In this document: positions 39,130 through 49,859 of the stretch, in pieces
Layout of the letters: each line of letters starts with the position of its first letter
Numbering within the stretch: the first letter of the stretch is position 1
Assembly (NCBI RefSeq): GCF_021462225.1
Contig: NC_061805.1
Location: 2,293,001-2,357,000 of the forward strand
From: Girardinichthys multiradiatus
Taxonomy: Eukaryota > Chordata > Actinopteri > Cyprinodontiformes > Goodeidae
Reading direction: 5' to 3'
DNA length: 64,000 bases
Made by a program: the position numbers and the translations under genes
The notes under the pieces: generated by a model
Seen by the model: only the letters and a program-made list of their open reading frames with translations
Told to the model about the DNA's origin: nothing
Databases searched by the model: none

Positions 39130-41178
39130 TACCTAGAGAAGCACACAAACATACTTGCCTTTTATTTTCTTCTCACAGGTGCTGCTAACTTCCCAGAATC
39201 ACTTAAAGATATTTTCTATTGCAATTAATGAAAAGTCCTTATTTGACATCAAATCAGTCTAACACACTGATCTTATGTTATTAGTTTGGGAAGAAGAAGT
39301 TACATATTGTATGATGATGGAAAAAACATGCTGGTCAGGGTTCTATATAATTGGCAAAATTGGAATCTTTGCCAGCTGAATCGGGCCAGATTGGTACTAA
39401 CAATTCAATCTCTAAAGTTGATTAGACCTAATCTTTTATACTAATGTCTAGTTTTTAACTTGTTCGTGTGAATGATGTTTTAAAGACTAAACTGCATATC
39501 AGAGTAGTTTAAGACTGAATGGCTACAGGCTGGTTAAAAACAAAGTGCTGTTAAATCTGAAAGTTGAAGTGGGAGATGCAGTATTTTCTCCATTCTTGAT
39601 CTTCTGTTCAAGAAAAACAATGTTTCTCACAGAAAAGCAAAATGATTAAAAGTATGGTGTTTAACATATATTTTTAAATGTCCATTTGAAGAATTGATGC
39701 AAAGTGAATATGAATTGTAAATTAATGTACAGTCAGGCCAAACTTTCTGTTACTGCTGTTTTTTTTTTTTTCTCCTTAACATAACCCATTTTCTTTCTAC
39801 ATTGGCAAGATACCAAAGCTCTGATGATTTGCATAATACTCTTCGTGGTTGAGGTTTTACTGTGGAGCATCGGGAAGTGTTTTAACTTGATCAGTTAAAT
39901 GGAAATCAGAAAGGCTGGAGAGAATACAGAGAAACCAATAATTTCAGACCATTATTAGCCAAGTCAAGTTTATTTATATAGTGCTTTTCAGCGACAATGC
40001 ATTCAAAGCGCCATATTATGATACTATTATGTTATTCTGACATAACTTTATATTTGCTTATTTTGTAATGTGACCATTATTGAAATAATTTTATCAAGCC
40101 CCATCTCTAAACTGATATATAGTTGGCATTCCTATAGGTCACTTATGGCATTTATAAAGAAATAATATGAACAATTTAAAAATGGAAATATACAAGTATG
40201 TGCATGGTGCAACACTAATATGTGCCTTGATGTTCTCCAGAATCCATGAAACTAATGTGTCCTGTGGTGCTTTACTGGTCCTCTTCAGATATAATGAAGC
40301 TGTGTGTACACTGCTTTGGAGAGGTAACTGGCAGACAGCTACCTGTGGAAGGTTTAGCACTCCTCGGATTTAATGCTGAAAGCATCATGATTTTGTACAG
40401 GTATACAGTATTATTCAATACATAAAAAGCATGTATTTGCAGAATGGTAGCTATGCCACAATGAATTGTTTTGAGTGAAATTGAATTATGCTCAGCTTTG
40501 GTAAAATAAAGTTTCAATGAAACAATTCTAATTAGTTTCACTTTTATATCATACGACATGGTTCCCTGAAGTTGTGCAACAAGAGCCTTTAGTATTATTG
40601 ACTTTAAGTCAGTGTGACTTTAGAAGCCTCCATGTGTCAAACTTTCTTTGATGAAGTTGTGTTGTTGGCTTCTGTTAATTTGATGTCATTGCCACTGTTT
40701 TTAAAGATGTCCCTTTAGAAGACAATTCGTCATGTTCACCGACTGATGTAACTGTATGAAGAACATGTGTTTTAAAAAGTAGTAAGTCTATTTTTAATAT
40801 TGATAGCTTGTCTGTGTTTTATGTTTGTGTAAAGAGACAAATGTGGTTCTCAAACACATCTGTGTGTTTTTGTGTTTTCAGTGTTCAAGTAAAAATAAAA
40901 TACAGTGAGGTATGAATACTTTTATTTTCTAAAAACTGAGTGCTCTCTGTTCATAGAAAATATTGATTTTAATATCTTCCACTTTTAGAAAAAAATTACA
41001 AACTGCATACCCTGCTTAAACAAAGCTTATGCATCATGTTTGTAACCAGGAAATTAAATGTCTATAATGCATTGGACTGACAAGAATCAGAAGTACCTGC
41101 TAAAATATTAAGAGAACTACTATGCCTTAACCTGTTAAGTCCTAGGTGTTATAGAACAATTTCCGCCTGAATTGCACC
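39130..41178. other. Non-coding flank, mostly unrecognised
   Basis: About 2 kb without a gene. At 39965-40010 the stretch AAGTCAAGTTTATTTATATAG with GCTTTTCAG resembles the reversed 3' tail of a fish retroelement. Otherwise nothing was recognised. Confidence 0.4.
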
Positions 41179-41430
41179 TGAAATAATAATAATAATAATA
41201 ATCTTTATTGGTCATTGTACATGTACATTACAATGAAATTTGTCCTCTGCATTTAACCCATCCCTTATAGAGAGCAATGGGCTGCCATTGTGCGGCACCC
41301 AGGGAGCATTCTGGGGCTAAGGGTCTTGCTCAGGGACCCAGAGTGGCAATCTGTGGGGTACAAACCTGGCCCCTTGTGTCCCCTCCGGAACACAAACCTC
41401 CTGTTCTAACCACTAGGCCGCCACTCCCTA
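41179..41430 (-). repeat. SINE with (AAT)n end
   Basis: Read on the minus strand it starts with GGCGGCCTAGTGGTTAGAAC, a tRNA-like head, and goes on to GCAAGACCCTTAGCCCCAG and TAAATGCAGAGGACAAATTTC. It ends in ATTGTAATGTACATGTACAA, then an (ATT)n run (AAT on the + strand, 41181-41200). The layout is a tRNA-derived head and a LINE-derived tail. Confidence 0.78.
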
Positions 41431-41459
41431 TAAATCAAGTATAGCCCCACAGTTATAAT

Positions 41460-42600
41460 GGCTACATGCAAACTTTTGGTAACTGTGTAAAGGTAGGACG
41501 TAAAAGAATATTGTTTTAAGTGGAAACACTGTAGCAACTGTTACTATGTCTGATTTATTAGTGAATAAACAAAAAAAATCAAACGCACTACTCACAGCTC
41601 AACTCACCAGCGGGTTTGTTGAGCGGTTTGGGCAAGCCCCCCAGGTCATGGGTATGTAAGCTTCAGAATGTTTGTTTCACAACATTTGAGTTAAGTGGAG
41701 GTAAACCTGTAGATATATTTAAGGGCTATATCCCAACCACACTGCAGCCTTGTATGACATCATGACATTGGAAATAGGAAGATTATTGTGGACATTCATA
41801 AGACTGGTTCATCCTATGGTACAATTCCTAGATTCAGATCTGTTCAAACAAATGTATGCATGTATAAACACCCAGAACTATAGAATGACCAGACCTCATA
41901 GCATTTAGGAAAGAGATGGGTTCTGTGTCCCAGAGAAGAACGTATTTTAGTGCAAAATGTGTGTATCAACCCCAGAACAAAAGCAAGAAACATGGGCTGA
42001 AAAGCCTGTCAGAAAGGAAGATGCCATGACTTCACAAAAAATAAACCAGATAATTTACTCTGGGACAAAGGTCTTCATTTTTGGAGAAACATCCTGTAGT
42101 CACATACCTGGAGGAAAAGGGGACATGTTGGCAAGCCTGACAATATCAACTCAACTGTGGAGTACATAAATGGCAGCATCGTGTTGCATAGGTGCTTTAC
42201 TGCAGGACATACTTGTGCGCTTCAGAAAATTAATACCATCATGACCAAAAACATTATGCAAAATATGAATCTCAGTCCCAGAGGAAGAGTTGAGCAGACA
42301 TGTGTGAACAAGGCAGCCTACAAAGCTGACCCAGTTACACCGGGTCTGTCAGGAGGAGCCAAAATTCCATCAACCTACTGCAGAAAGCACGTGGAAGGAA
42401 TATAAATATATCCGACCCAAATCACAAAATTTAAAAAGAGATTTTACCAAATAAAAAAAAAATGTATGTAAACTTCTGATTTTGAAGAAAAGTAAAACAA
42501 TTCTCTTATAATTCCTGCATTTAACAAATTGAAATGATTTTAGTAATTTTAACTGACCTAAAACAGGACATTTACTGTATGAATTTTTAAACAGAAACAA
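41460..42600 (+). mobile_element. Tc1-like relic
   Basis: Near 42465 the end has ATGTATGTAAACTTCTGATT, typical of one Tc1 family, and near 41465 GCTACATGCAAACTTTTGGT is its eroded inverted partner. Between them one sees Tc1 transposase pieces in order: DIGNRKIIVDIHKTGSSYG-like residues near 41770-41820, AQKSLSERKMP-like residues near 42000, and GQRSSFLEKHPVVTY-like residues near 42065-42105. No open frame remains. Confidence 0.6.
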
Positions 42601-43779
42601 AGTGTTTGACAGAGTGTTGCCTTCTAATAGTTAGAACATGCAATCTAAGTTTCATGTCAGCATTCCAGGCTCCTCCACTCCCACATAATGGGATAAGGGA
42701 GGATGAGGGTGATGCTTGACCTGTTAGTTGTGTGATCATTAGCCAGTCCAAAACTCAGCAGATACACAAGATGGGAGTCTTGTAGGCACAAAGGAATGCA
42801 CTTTTATATGGTCCGATTGGGATGGAGGTAGGTCATGGTGGGGTAGAGAGGTTGTGTTTTAAGACGTGCATAGTGGAAAAGGAAAATGAAGCCTAGGGAT
42901 GTAAAGAGTGCATTCAGCTCTCACTAAACTCATAATTGTGAGTCCAAATTTATTTAGGTTTGCTTTTGACATCAAGATGTGTAAATGTACGATAGAGCAA
43001 CATAAAATACACAAAAAAAAATCTTTTATTGTCCCTCAATTTGAAAATTCAGGTGTCCCCGCAGCAAAGTGACAGGCAAATGCAATAACATTTCAGCTTT
43101 TATTTCCAGATACACTATAATTATGAAAGTAAATGAAAGCTCAGCCCACAGGTATTGTGAAAGCACAAGACCTGTACTCAAGCTCAAATCAAATTGGCTA
43201 AGACACAGAGGCCTGAGAAGTAAGGACATGTAAGAAGACTAAGACAAGTCAAATGAGGGCCCCAGAGAGCTGTTGTTGAACCTACTTGGTTTCCGTTGCT
43301 CCAATTAGTGCCAGAGTATTTACACATACCCCTTTGACCTTGCCCTGTCAGTTTATCTCACAGTTGCACCATTTTGACTATGATTGCTGTTATCTTGTAA
43401 TCTTTAATTTATTCCAGCTTCCTGTTTCTTTGTCACCAGTAAGCTATCTCCTTTATTTGGCTACAGTACCTTATTGATAACTCAAGAACTAAAAATAACA
43501 TCTAACATGCCAAATAAATCCTCTGACACCACTGTCTGTTGTTACTGGGAATTTGCATGGAGTTATTTACTTTCTGATATAGGTTTTAAGCTGACTCATG
43601 TCTATCAGTCATTTATTGTTTTAGATACAAAAAAACTGTTTTTTTTCAGGAAGATTGAAGACATCCCTTTCACATATTTGTTTATATTTTTTAATGCAAA
43701 AGATTAACTCTAATACACTCCATATGAAGAATATCTTTTCTAACTTGACAGAGGAAACCAGTTTGAACAGATTTTTCTC
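42601..43779. other. Non-coding flank, mostly unrecognised
   Basis: At 43022-43110, TTTTATTGTCCCTCAATTTG and AGCAAAGTGACAGGCAAATG look like a reversed LINE tail, with low certainty. Nothing else was recognised. Confidence 0.35.
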
Positions 43780-44220
43780 CATTCGCATCCCAACATGCTG
43801 GCTAAGCCGTAGTAATTCATGTGTTCCAAGCATAGAGTTTCTAAATGTAGAATGGGAGTCACCTCCACGTAAAGCTCACCATCAGGTGGTAACCAGTTGA
43901 CAGATCAATCAATCTCTACACTTGCGTGTCCAAGATATAATTTCCCAGGACATTGCAAACTCAGTTATCAACCTTTATTCCAAGGTGGCCTGGTACCGAG
44001 TACATTTGGTACCAGGGCACCTGGTGGTACACAGTTTATGCCTGGAACAGAATTCAAACAGCAAAGCACAAATTGGATACAGATTGGGGATCAAGGAGGC
44101 TTTTATTCTCCTAGATGACTACATTATTGCCTACATGGAGTGTTAAGTCCCCCATGAGTGAGTACCACAACACCCCTAGATCGTACCCCTTCCAGGACAC
44201 CATCCAGAACATTAATTTGC
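43780..44220 (-). mobile_element. LINE endonuclease relic (RTE/Nimb-like family)
   Basis: The stretch CTCACCATCAGGTGGTAACC near 43878, followed by TTGACAGATCAAT and CGTGTCCAAGATA, lines up with 19190-19260 of copy A. GTTAAGTCCCCCATGAGTG near 44140 lines up with 19480 of copy A. The order and orientation are the same, but no frame is open. It is an old relative of copies A and B. Confidence 0.5.
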
Positions 44221-46366
44221 CATGATTGGATTACTACTGAATATAAAAACGTCAGACATAATATATGTATCATAGCTAAAGTTATAAATCGGTGTTGTTT
44301 CTGATATTGTCATCCATAGAGGTGTGTGTATCTCTCTCCTACCTCCTCTCATTACAGGGTTTGTGCAGCAGGTGTGTCCTCCAGCTGGAGTTCATCAAGG
44401 CCAAGCAGGAGGGGACTAAAGAGGAATGTGTTCTCTGAGGCAGAGGCCAGATTATTTTGCTTACATAAGTAAATGTTCAATGTCCATGTTGTTGTCTTGC
44501 TCCTGGACTCCAGTGGTCTGTTTCCTCGTTCCCTGCGTCTGTTTGGAGGAATCTTCTCAAGACTCTCCATGAATTATTTTACTGCTCTTCTGGCTGATCT
44601 CCTGAAACCACTTACCTGGATTTTCTATCACTAACTCGCCTTCATGTCCACCCAACAACTCCAACCTGAAAAAAGGACTAATCCCCTGGCAACCTCAGTT
44701 CCTGTGGATATAGTCACCTCCTCTTGGAACACATTCTCCTCCTCCACCAATAAGAAACATTCTTTTCTACTCATTTACAAAATTAATCTTAATCATCAGA
44801 CATTAACCACATACCTCTCCTCCCAGTGTTTACCTGGAACTTTGCTGTATTCCTGAAAGAATCATCTCAATTTTTACATTTACCAATAAACTTCTCGAAA
44901 TGTTTCTTGTTGCTTGTACTAGAGCTTCACTCTTATCAAAGATGACAGATAAATGTGTGAAACTTAGAGTCTCACTAAAACCCAAAGAAAACATATTTAA
45001 ACATAGATAAACAGCATAAACGTCATATCTTCTCAACAGTACACGTGAGTAGCTTTCATGGTTTCTCCAAATTTCACATCTGATTGGTTGACCAACGTCC
45101 TGGCTAGTCTACTCCAGAAGTGATGTCTTCACTAAGCTGATGTTGAACACCACACAAAGCTTTTCCCAACTGGACTCATGAAGGAGTTGATTCCCCAGGT
45201 TTAGCTGAGTTAAACATAACATTGCTCAGAATTGTATATTTGGTTTGTTGAGTGAAGTTTGAGTAAAGTTGTAAAATTACACATCATCAGATCATGCTTT
45301 GCTCAAGCCGCTAAATTATTTTAAGCTGAGAATTGCATTAGCGGCCCTATGCCATCATGTTTCAAATTTGGAACCATCCAGACATTTAATGTCTGTTCAA
45401 GAAGGACCAGCACTGCATTCCATTCTTGAGTGACCCACAGGCTGATCAAAAAGCTGTTTGTGCTGTGACTCTCATAGACCCAGGTTTGTTCTATAAGAGA
45501 TGGAATACCAACATGTCAGATCTCAGCTCTCTGGTGCTGGCTAAGTTGTCTGATGAAGCTGCTGATCCCAAGGCCTGTATTTCATCTCCCTTCTGCTTTC
45601 TCCTCTTTGATTGGATTTAGGCATTGGATTTCTGAATTGGGCCAAAAAACATCCCTTGATTTCTGTGGAGAATCTCGTGTACAGATTAGAATTTGCATCC
45701 TTAGCTATATGTGTTAGTTGTTTATAAATATTTTTTCTGTTTTATTATTATTGTTGATCAGTAGTAGATATCGGTTGACTGATAATACATTTGAATATTT
45801 ACTTTAGTGTTTCCTAGCTCTCATCAAGTTTTACTTTTTTATTAGAAGTGTTAGTATTTTCAGTGACTTTCAAATAAATTCAGAATCCTGTGGAATGGAA
45901 AGGAAAAGACTTCACCACTCAGATTGATTGTCAGAGATTATAAAACGGATTAATTTATAAACAATGATATGATTTAATGTAAGTTTAACTTTAATAATAT
46001 TAGAAGGGGTAGCTGCAGTCCACACTTTCAGGGACTCAAAATGTTTGCAAGTACAATAACAGTTTAAGCACTGATGCCAAGTTCACACAAACAGAACAAG
46101 GTTTAGACATGTTTGTGAGATGGAAATGTTTAAAAATGTAAGCATCAGACAAGGGAAATTTAAATACAATATTTTCCCTGAAAGTCAAGAAATAAAGTAA
46201 AGTAAGTTTTTTTTTTTTCCAATGTGGTAACCTGTAAAGCAGAGTTTGTATTAGAGAGCTTGTTCCAGTGTTCATTGTGCTGAGGACAATGTTTTAATTT
46301 TGGCTATAACTGGCCTTCATGATCCTTCAGGAAACATGCAGCATTGATATGTTGCCAGCCTTTATA
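44221..46366. other. Non-coding flank, nothing recognised
   Basis: About 2.1 kb. A 64-codon open frame at 45426-45620 (MSDPQADQKAVCAVTLIDPG..) has no domain I recognise and could be chance or a relic. Nothing else was identified. Confidence 0.35.
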
Positions 46367-47954
46367 CAGGTCCTTCTCAAAATATTAGCATATTGTGATA
46401 AAGTTCATTATTTTCCATAATGTAATGATGAAAATTTAACATTCATATATTTTAGATTCATTGCACACTAACTGAAATATTTTAGGTCTTTTATTGTCTT
46501 AATATGAATGATTTTGGCATACAGCTCATGAAAACCCAAAATTCCTATCTCACAAAATTAGCATATCATTAAAAGGGTCTCTAAACGAGCTATGCCCCTA
46601 ATCATCTGAATCAACGAGTTAACTCTAAACACCTGCAAAAGATTCCTGAGGCCTTTAAAACTCCCAGCCTGGTTCATCACTCAAAACCCCAATTATGGGT
46701 AAGACTGCCGACCTGACTGCTGTCCAGAAGGCCACTATTGACACCCTCAAGCAAGAGGGTAAGACACAGAAAGAAATTTCTGAACGAATAGGCTGTTCCC
46801 AGAGTGCTGTATCAAGGCACCTCAGTGGGAAGTCTGTGGGAAGGAAAAGGTGTGGCAGAAAACGCTGCACAACAAGAAGAGGTGACCGGACCCTGAGGAA
46901 GATTGTGGAGAAGGGCCGATTCCAGACCTTGGGGGACCTGCGGAAGCAGTGGACTGAGTCTGGAGTAGAAACATCCAGAGCCACCGTGCACAGGCGTGTG
47001 CAGGAAATGGGCTACAGGTGCCGCATTCCCCAGGTCAAGCCACTTTTGAACCAGAAACAGCGGCAGAAGCGCCTGACCTGGGCTACAGAGAAGCAGCACT
47101 GGACTGTTGCTCAGTGGTCCAAAGTACTTTTTTCGGATGAAAGCAAATTCTGCATGTCATTCGGAAATCAAGGTGCCAGAGTCTGGAGGAAGACTGGGGA
47201 GAAGGAAATGCCAAAATGCCAGAAGTCCAGTGTCAAGTACCCACAGTCAGTGATGGTCTGGGTTGCAGTGTCAGCTGCTGGTGTTGGTCCATTGTGTTTT
47301 ATCAAGGGCAGGGTCAATGCAGCTAGCTATCAGGAGATTTTGGAGCACTTCATGCTTCCATCTGCTGAAAAGCTTTATGGAGATGAAGATTTCATTTTTC
47401 AGCACGACCTGGCACCTGCTCACAGTGCCAAAACCACTGGTAAATGGTGCTCAATTGGCCTGCCAACTCTCCTGACCTGAACCCCATAGAGAATCTGTGG
47501 GATATTGTGAAGAGAACATTGAGAGACTCAAGACCCAACACTCTGGATGAGCTAAAGGCCGCTATCGAAGCATCCTGGGCCTCCATAAGACCTCAGCAGT
47601 GCCACAGGCTGATTGCCTCCATGCCACGCCGCATTGAAGCAGTCATTTCTGCAAAAGGATTCCCGACCAAGTATTGAGTGCATAACTGTACATGATTATT
47701 TGAAGGTTGACGTTTTTTGTATTAAAAACACTTTTCTTTTATTGGTCGGATGAAATATGCAAATTTTGTGAGATAGGAATTTTGGGTTTTCATGAGCTGT
47801 ATGCCAAAATCATTCATATTAAGACAATAAAAGACCTAAAATATTTCAGTTAGTGTGCAATGAATCTAAAATATATGAATGTTAAATTTTCATCATGACA
47901 TTATGGAAAATAATGAACTTTATCACAATATGCTAATATTTTGAGAAGGACCTG
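46367..47954 (+). mobile_element. Tc1-like DNA transposon, second family, copy 2
   Basis: The ends CAGGTCCTTCTCAAAATATT (46367) and AATATTTTGAGAAGGACCTG (47954) are inverted. TA is present on the left, but the right flank is CA, so the target duplication is changed on one side. The length is 1588 bp, 21 less than the copy at 37521, mostly because of a 22-bp deletion inside the transposase. Confidence 0.95.
46695..47677 (+). pseudogene. Tc1 transposase with a 22-bp deletion
   Basis: The frame starts MGKTADLTAVQKATIDTLKQ and stays open through the HTH region, the first Asp (LFSDESKFCMSFGNQ) and the second (FIFQHDLAPAHSA). After KTTGKW at about 47448, 22 bases present in the other copy are missing, so the frame shifts and stops at 47480. 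The last part ([13 protein letters not shown], ending PTKY) is open in another frame at 47444-47677. The site of the frameshift in the other copy is intact here. Confidence 0.94.
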
Positions 47955-48977
47955 CACTGAAAATATGTATGGAAAAAGGCAGCATATGCTTTTTGCCTTA
48001 CATTAGAGGGATGTGTCATGGACTGGTTTTCTATTCCCAACATTTGAATCCAACCTTATATTTAAATGTTAAACAGTGCTGCTGACAATCAGATAACCTC
48101 CCCCCCTTTCACTACCATGCTTCTGCTGATGAAAAACAGTTCATGCAGTTTACAGTTTACTTCCATTACACTAAAATCTCCACTCTGGGCCATATGCCAT
48201 CATAAAATAAAATATATTGAAACTGTGCTTTACTAATTAATTTAAATATTGTCTCTGGCTTTTAGAAAAGGGTGAATTATGCACCCTCTGCACCTTCTTC
48301 AGCATACATCCACCCCTCATTCTACCAAACTGGGTAGCTGGCTGGCAAGTGACAAGGCTGACAGACGAGCTCTGTTGGTGGATTAGCATCATGATGGTGG
48401 GGAGCACAGCTTCCTAGTGGTGTCAGCCATCATGATACCAGCTACAGGTCTAATGAGGGAGACTGCTGCCTCGGCATTCCGTCCCTATTGTCAGGAATTG
48501 GACGACAAATCAGCAGTGGATCACGGGCACACCACAAATGATATGTTGACAAATGCAGATATTTCACTTTTAATTGACACTAAGAGACAGAGATGATCCG
48601 GCTGCCACGGCCTCTGAGGAGACAAGGACAAGACAAGATGGGAGAGAGACATGGAGAGGGAGAAAGAAAGCAGTGGGTGGAGTGTTGGAGAAAAGAATAT
48701 GTTGGAGTAGGCCATGGAAGATTGGAAGATGTTTAATGTTTGTGTAGGTGTCATTTTTTTCTAAAGGATCATGGTTGAAGAGGAGAAAGAGGGGAGGGAA
48801 GGATTAGAGGTGTGGTTTTCTGAGACTTGTATGTGCTGACAGCAGCTGTATTATCCAACTATCTCAAAGCAAAGTGACTCCTTTAAACCATGACAACATG
48901 GACTATTCCTTTTTCCAGGTAAGCTTTCTTTGAAAACTTACAGGAACAATCTCCATTAGAAATGATAAAATTTGTCA
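47955..48977. other. Non-coding flank, nothing recognised
   Basis: About 1 kb. A purine-rich section lies at 48580-48720. No gene or repeat was recognised. Confidence 0.4.
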
Positions 48978-49130
48978 GTCAGTCAGTCAGTCAGTCATTT
49001 TCTACCGCTTATTCCATAATGGGTCGCGGAGGAGCTGGTGCCTATCTCCAGCAGTCTATGGGCAAGAGGCAGGGTACACCCTGGACAAGTCGCCAGTCCA
49101 TCGCAGGGCAAATTTGTGTCATTTGCTAAT
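48978..49130 (-). repeat. SINE 3' fragment with (GTCA)n
   Basis: It begins with (GTCA)n at 48977-48998, then TTTTCTACCGCTTATTCCAT and CTATCTCCAGCAGTCTA. This is the reverse of the 3' part of the SINE at 33115-33432. The GTCA repeat grew from the SINE's GACTGAC tail. Confidence 0.78.
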
Positions 49131-49229
49131 ATTTCCATACCACTAATTTATATTTTTACAAACTTTTCTCTAATTGCTACATGATATACTATTTATGGTA
49201 TATGGCGTAGGGACTTTGCCAAACTTATG

Positions 49230-49650
49230 CACATTTTTCACGGGCTCTACTCTGGCCACCTCCACTCCACTCAGCTGTTTTGCGACCGTTTCCATTACTG
49301 GCTTTTTCGGTAGCTGCTTATCAGCAGGTCCTATCGGGGCTTAGCAGGGCCGAAATAGAACGTGAGCAGACTGCTGTTCATTGAGGGGCCATGAATGTGG
49401 TCAGCCATATGTCAGAAACATGATAAAGTATTTGACGAGATAGCAAAGAGAATGACAAGCCATGGATTTTACAGCATGCGGCAGTGTTGGGAAAAGCTAA
49501 AAAAATCTCGAGAGCAACTACAAAAATATTAAGGGCCACACTGGCCGGAGCGGGTCACACCGAAAGCTGTGGCAGTGGTTCGACATCATGGATGTTATTT
49601 ATCGCCATGTTCTGTGAGTTGTGGGTCAGATGTTGGTCTGGACTGCGGAA
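49230..49650 (+). pseudogene. Myb/SANT-like protein relic (Harbinger-associated type)
   Basis: One + frame reads KVFDEIAKRMTSHGFYSMRQ, then CWEKLKKSREQLQKY, and stops near 49530. Another frame continues RSGSHRKLWQWFDIMDVIYR near 49548-49605. This is the layout of the Myb/SANT-like domain encoded beside PIF/Harbinger transposases and of the host genes derived from it (conserved W, C and K-LK spacing, then W.WFD.MD). The stretch at 49230-49330 resembles Harbinger ends. It is broken and has no transposase nearby. Confidence 0.6.
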
Positions 49651-49699
49651 ACTCACTGTTTTAAAAGGACATGAAGTGCGACATTGAGTGTTAATTAAT

Positions 49700-49858
49700 T
49701 ACTTAAAATGTGATTTTCTGGATTTTTGTTTTAGATTCCATCACTCAGAGTTGAAGACTACCTATAATAAAAATGAAAGACTTTTACATGCTTTGCAAGT
49801 CGGAAAATCTGCAAACTCGGCAGTGTATCAAATACTTTTTCAAATACAACCTTCTCAT
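49700..49858 (+). mobile_element. Tc1-like terminal fragment
   Basis: TTTCTGGATTTTTGTTTTAG, ACTACCTATAATAAAAATGA and GTGTATCAAATACTTTTTC resemble the 3' end of one fish Tc1 family. The piece abuts the broken end of the provirus at about 49860, so this insertion or a later deletion removed the rest of both. Confidence 0.45.
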
Positions 49859-49859
49859 T

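Noticed and set aside
41179..41430. CRISPR-like or regulatory AAT repeat
   Set aside because: The short AAT run is the tail of a SINE. There are no spaced direct repeats.
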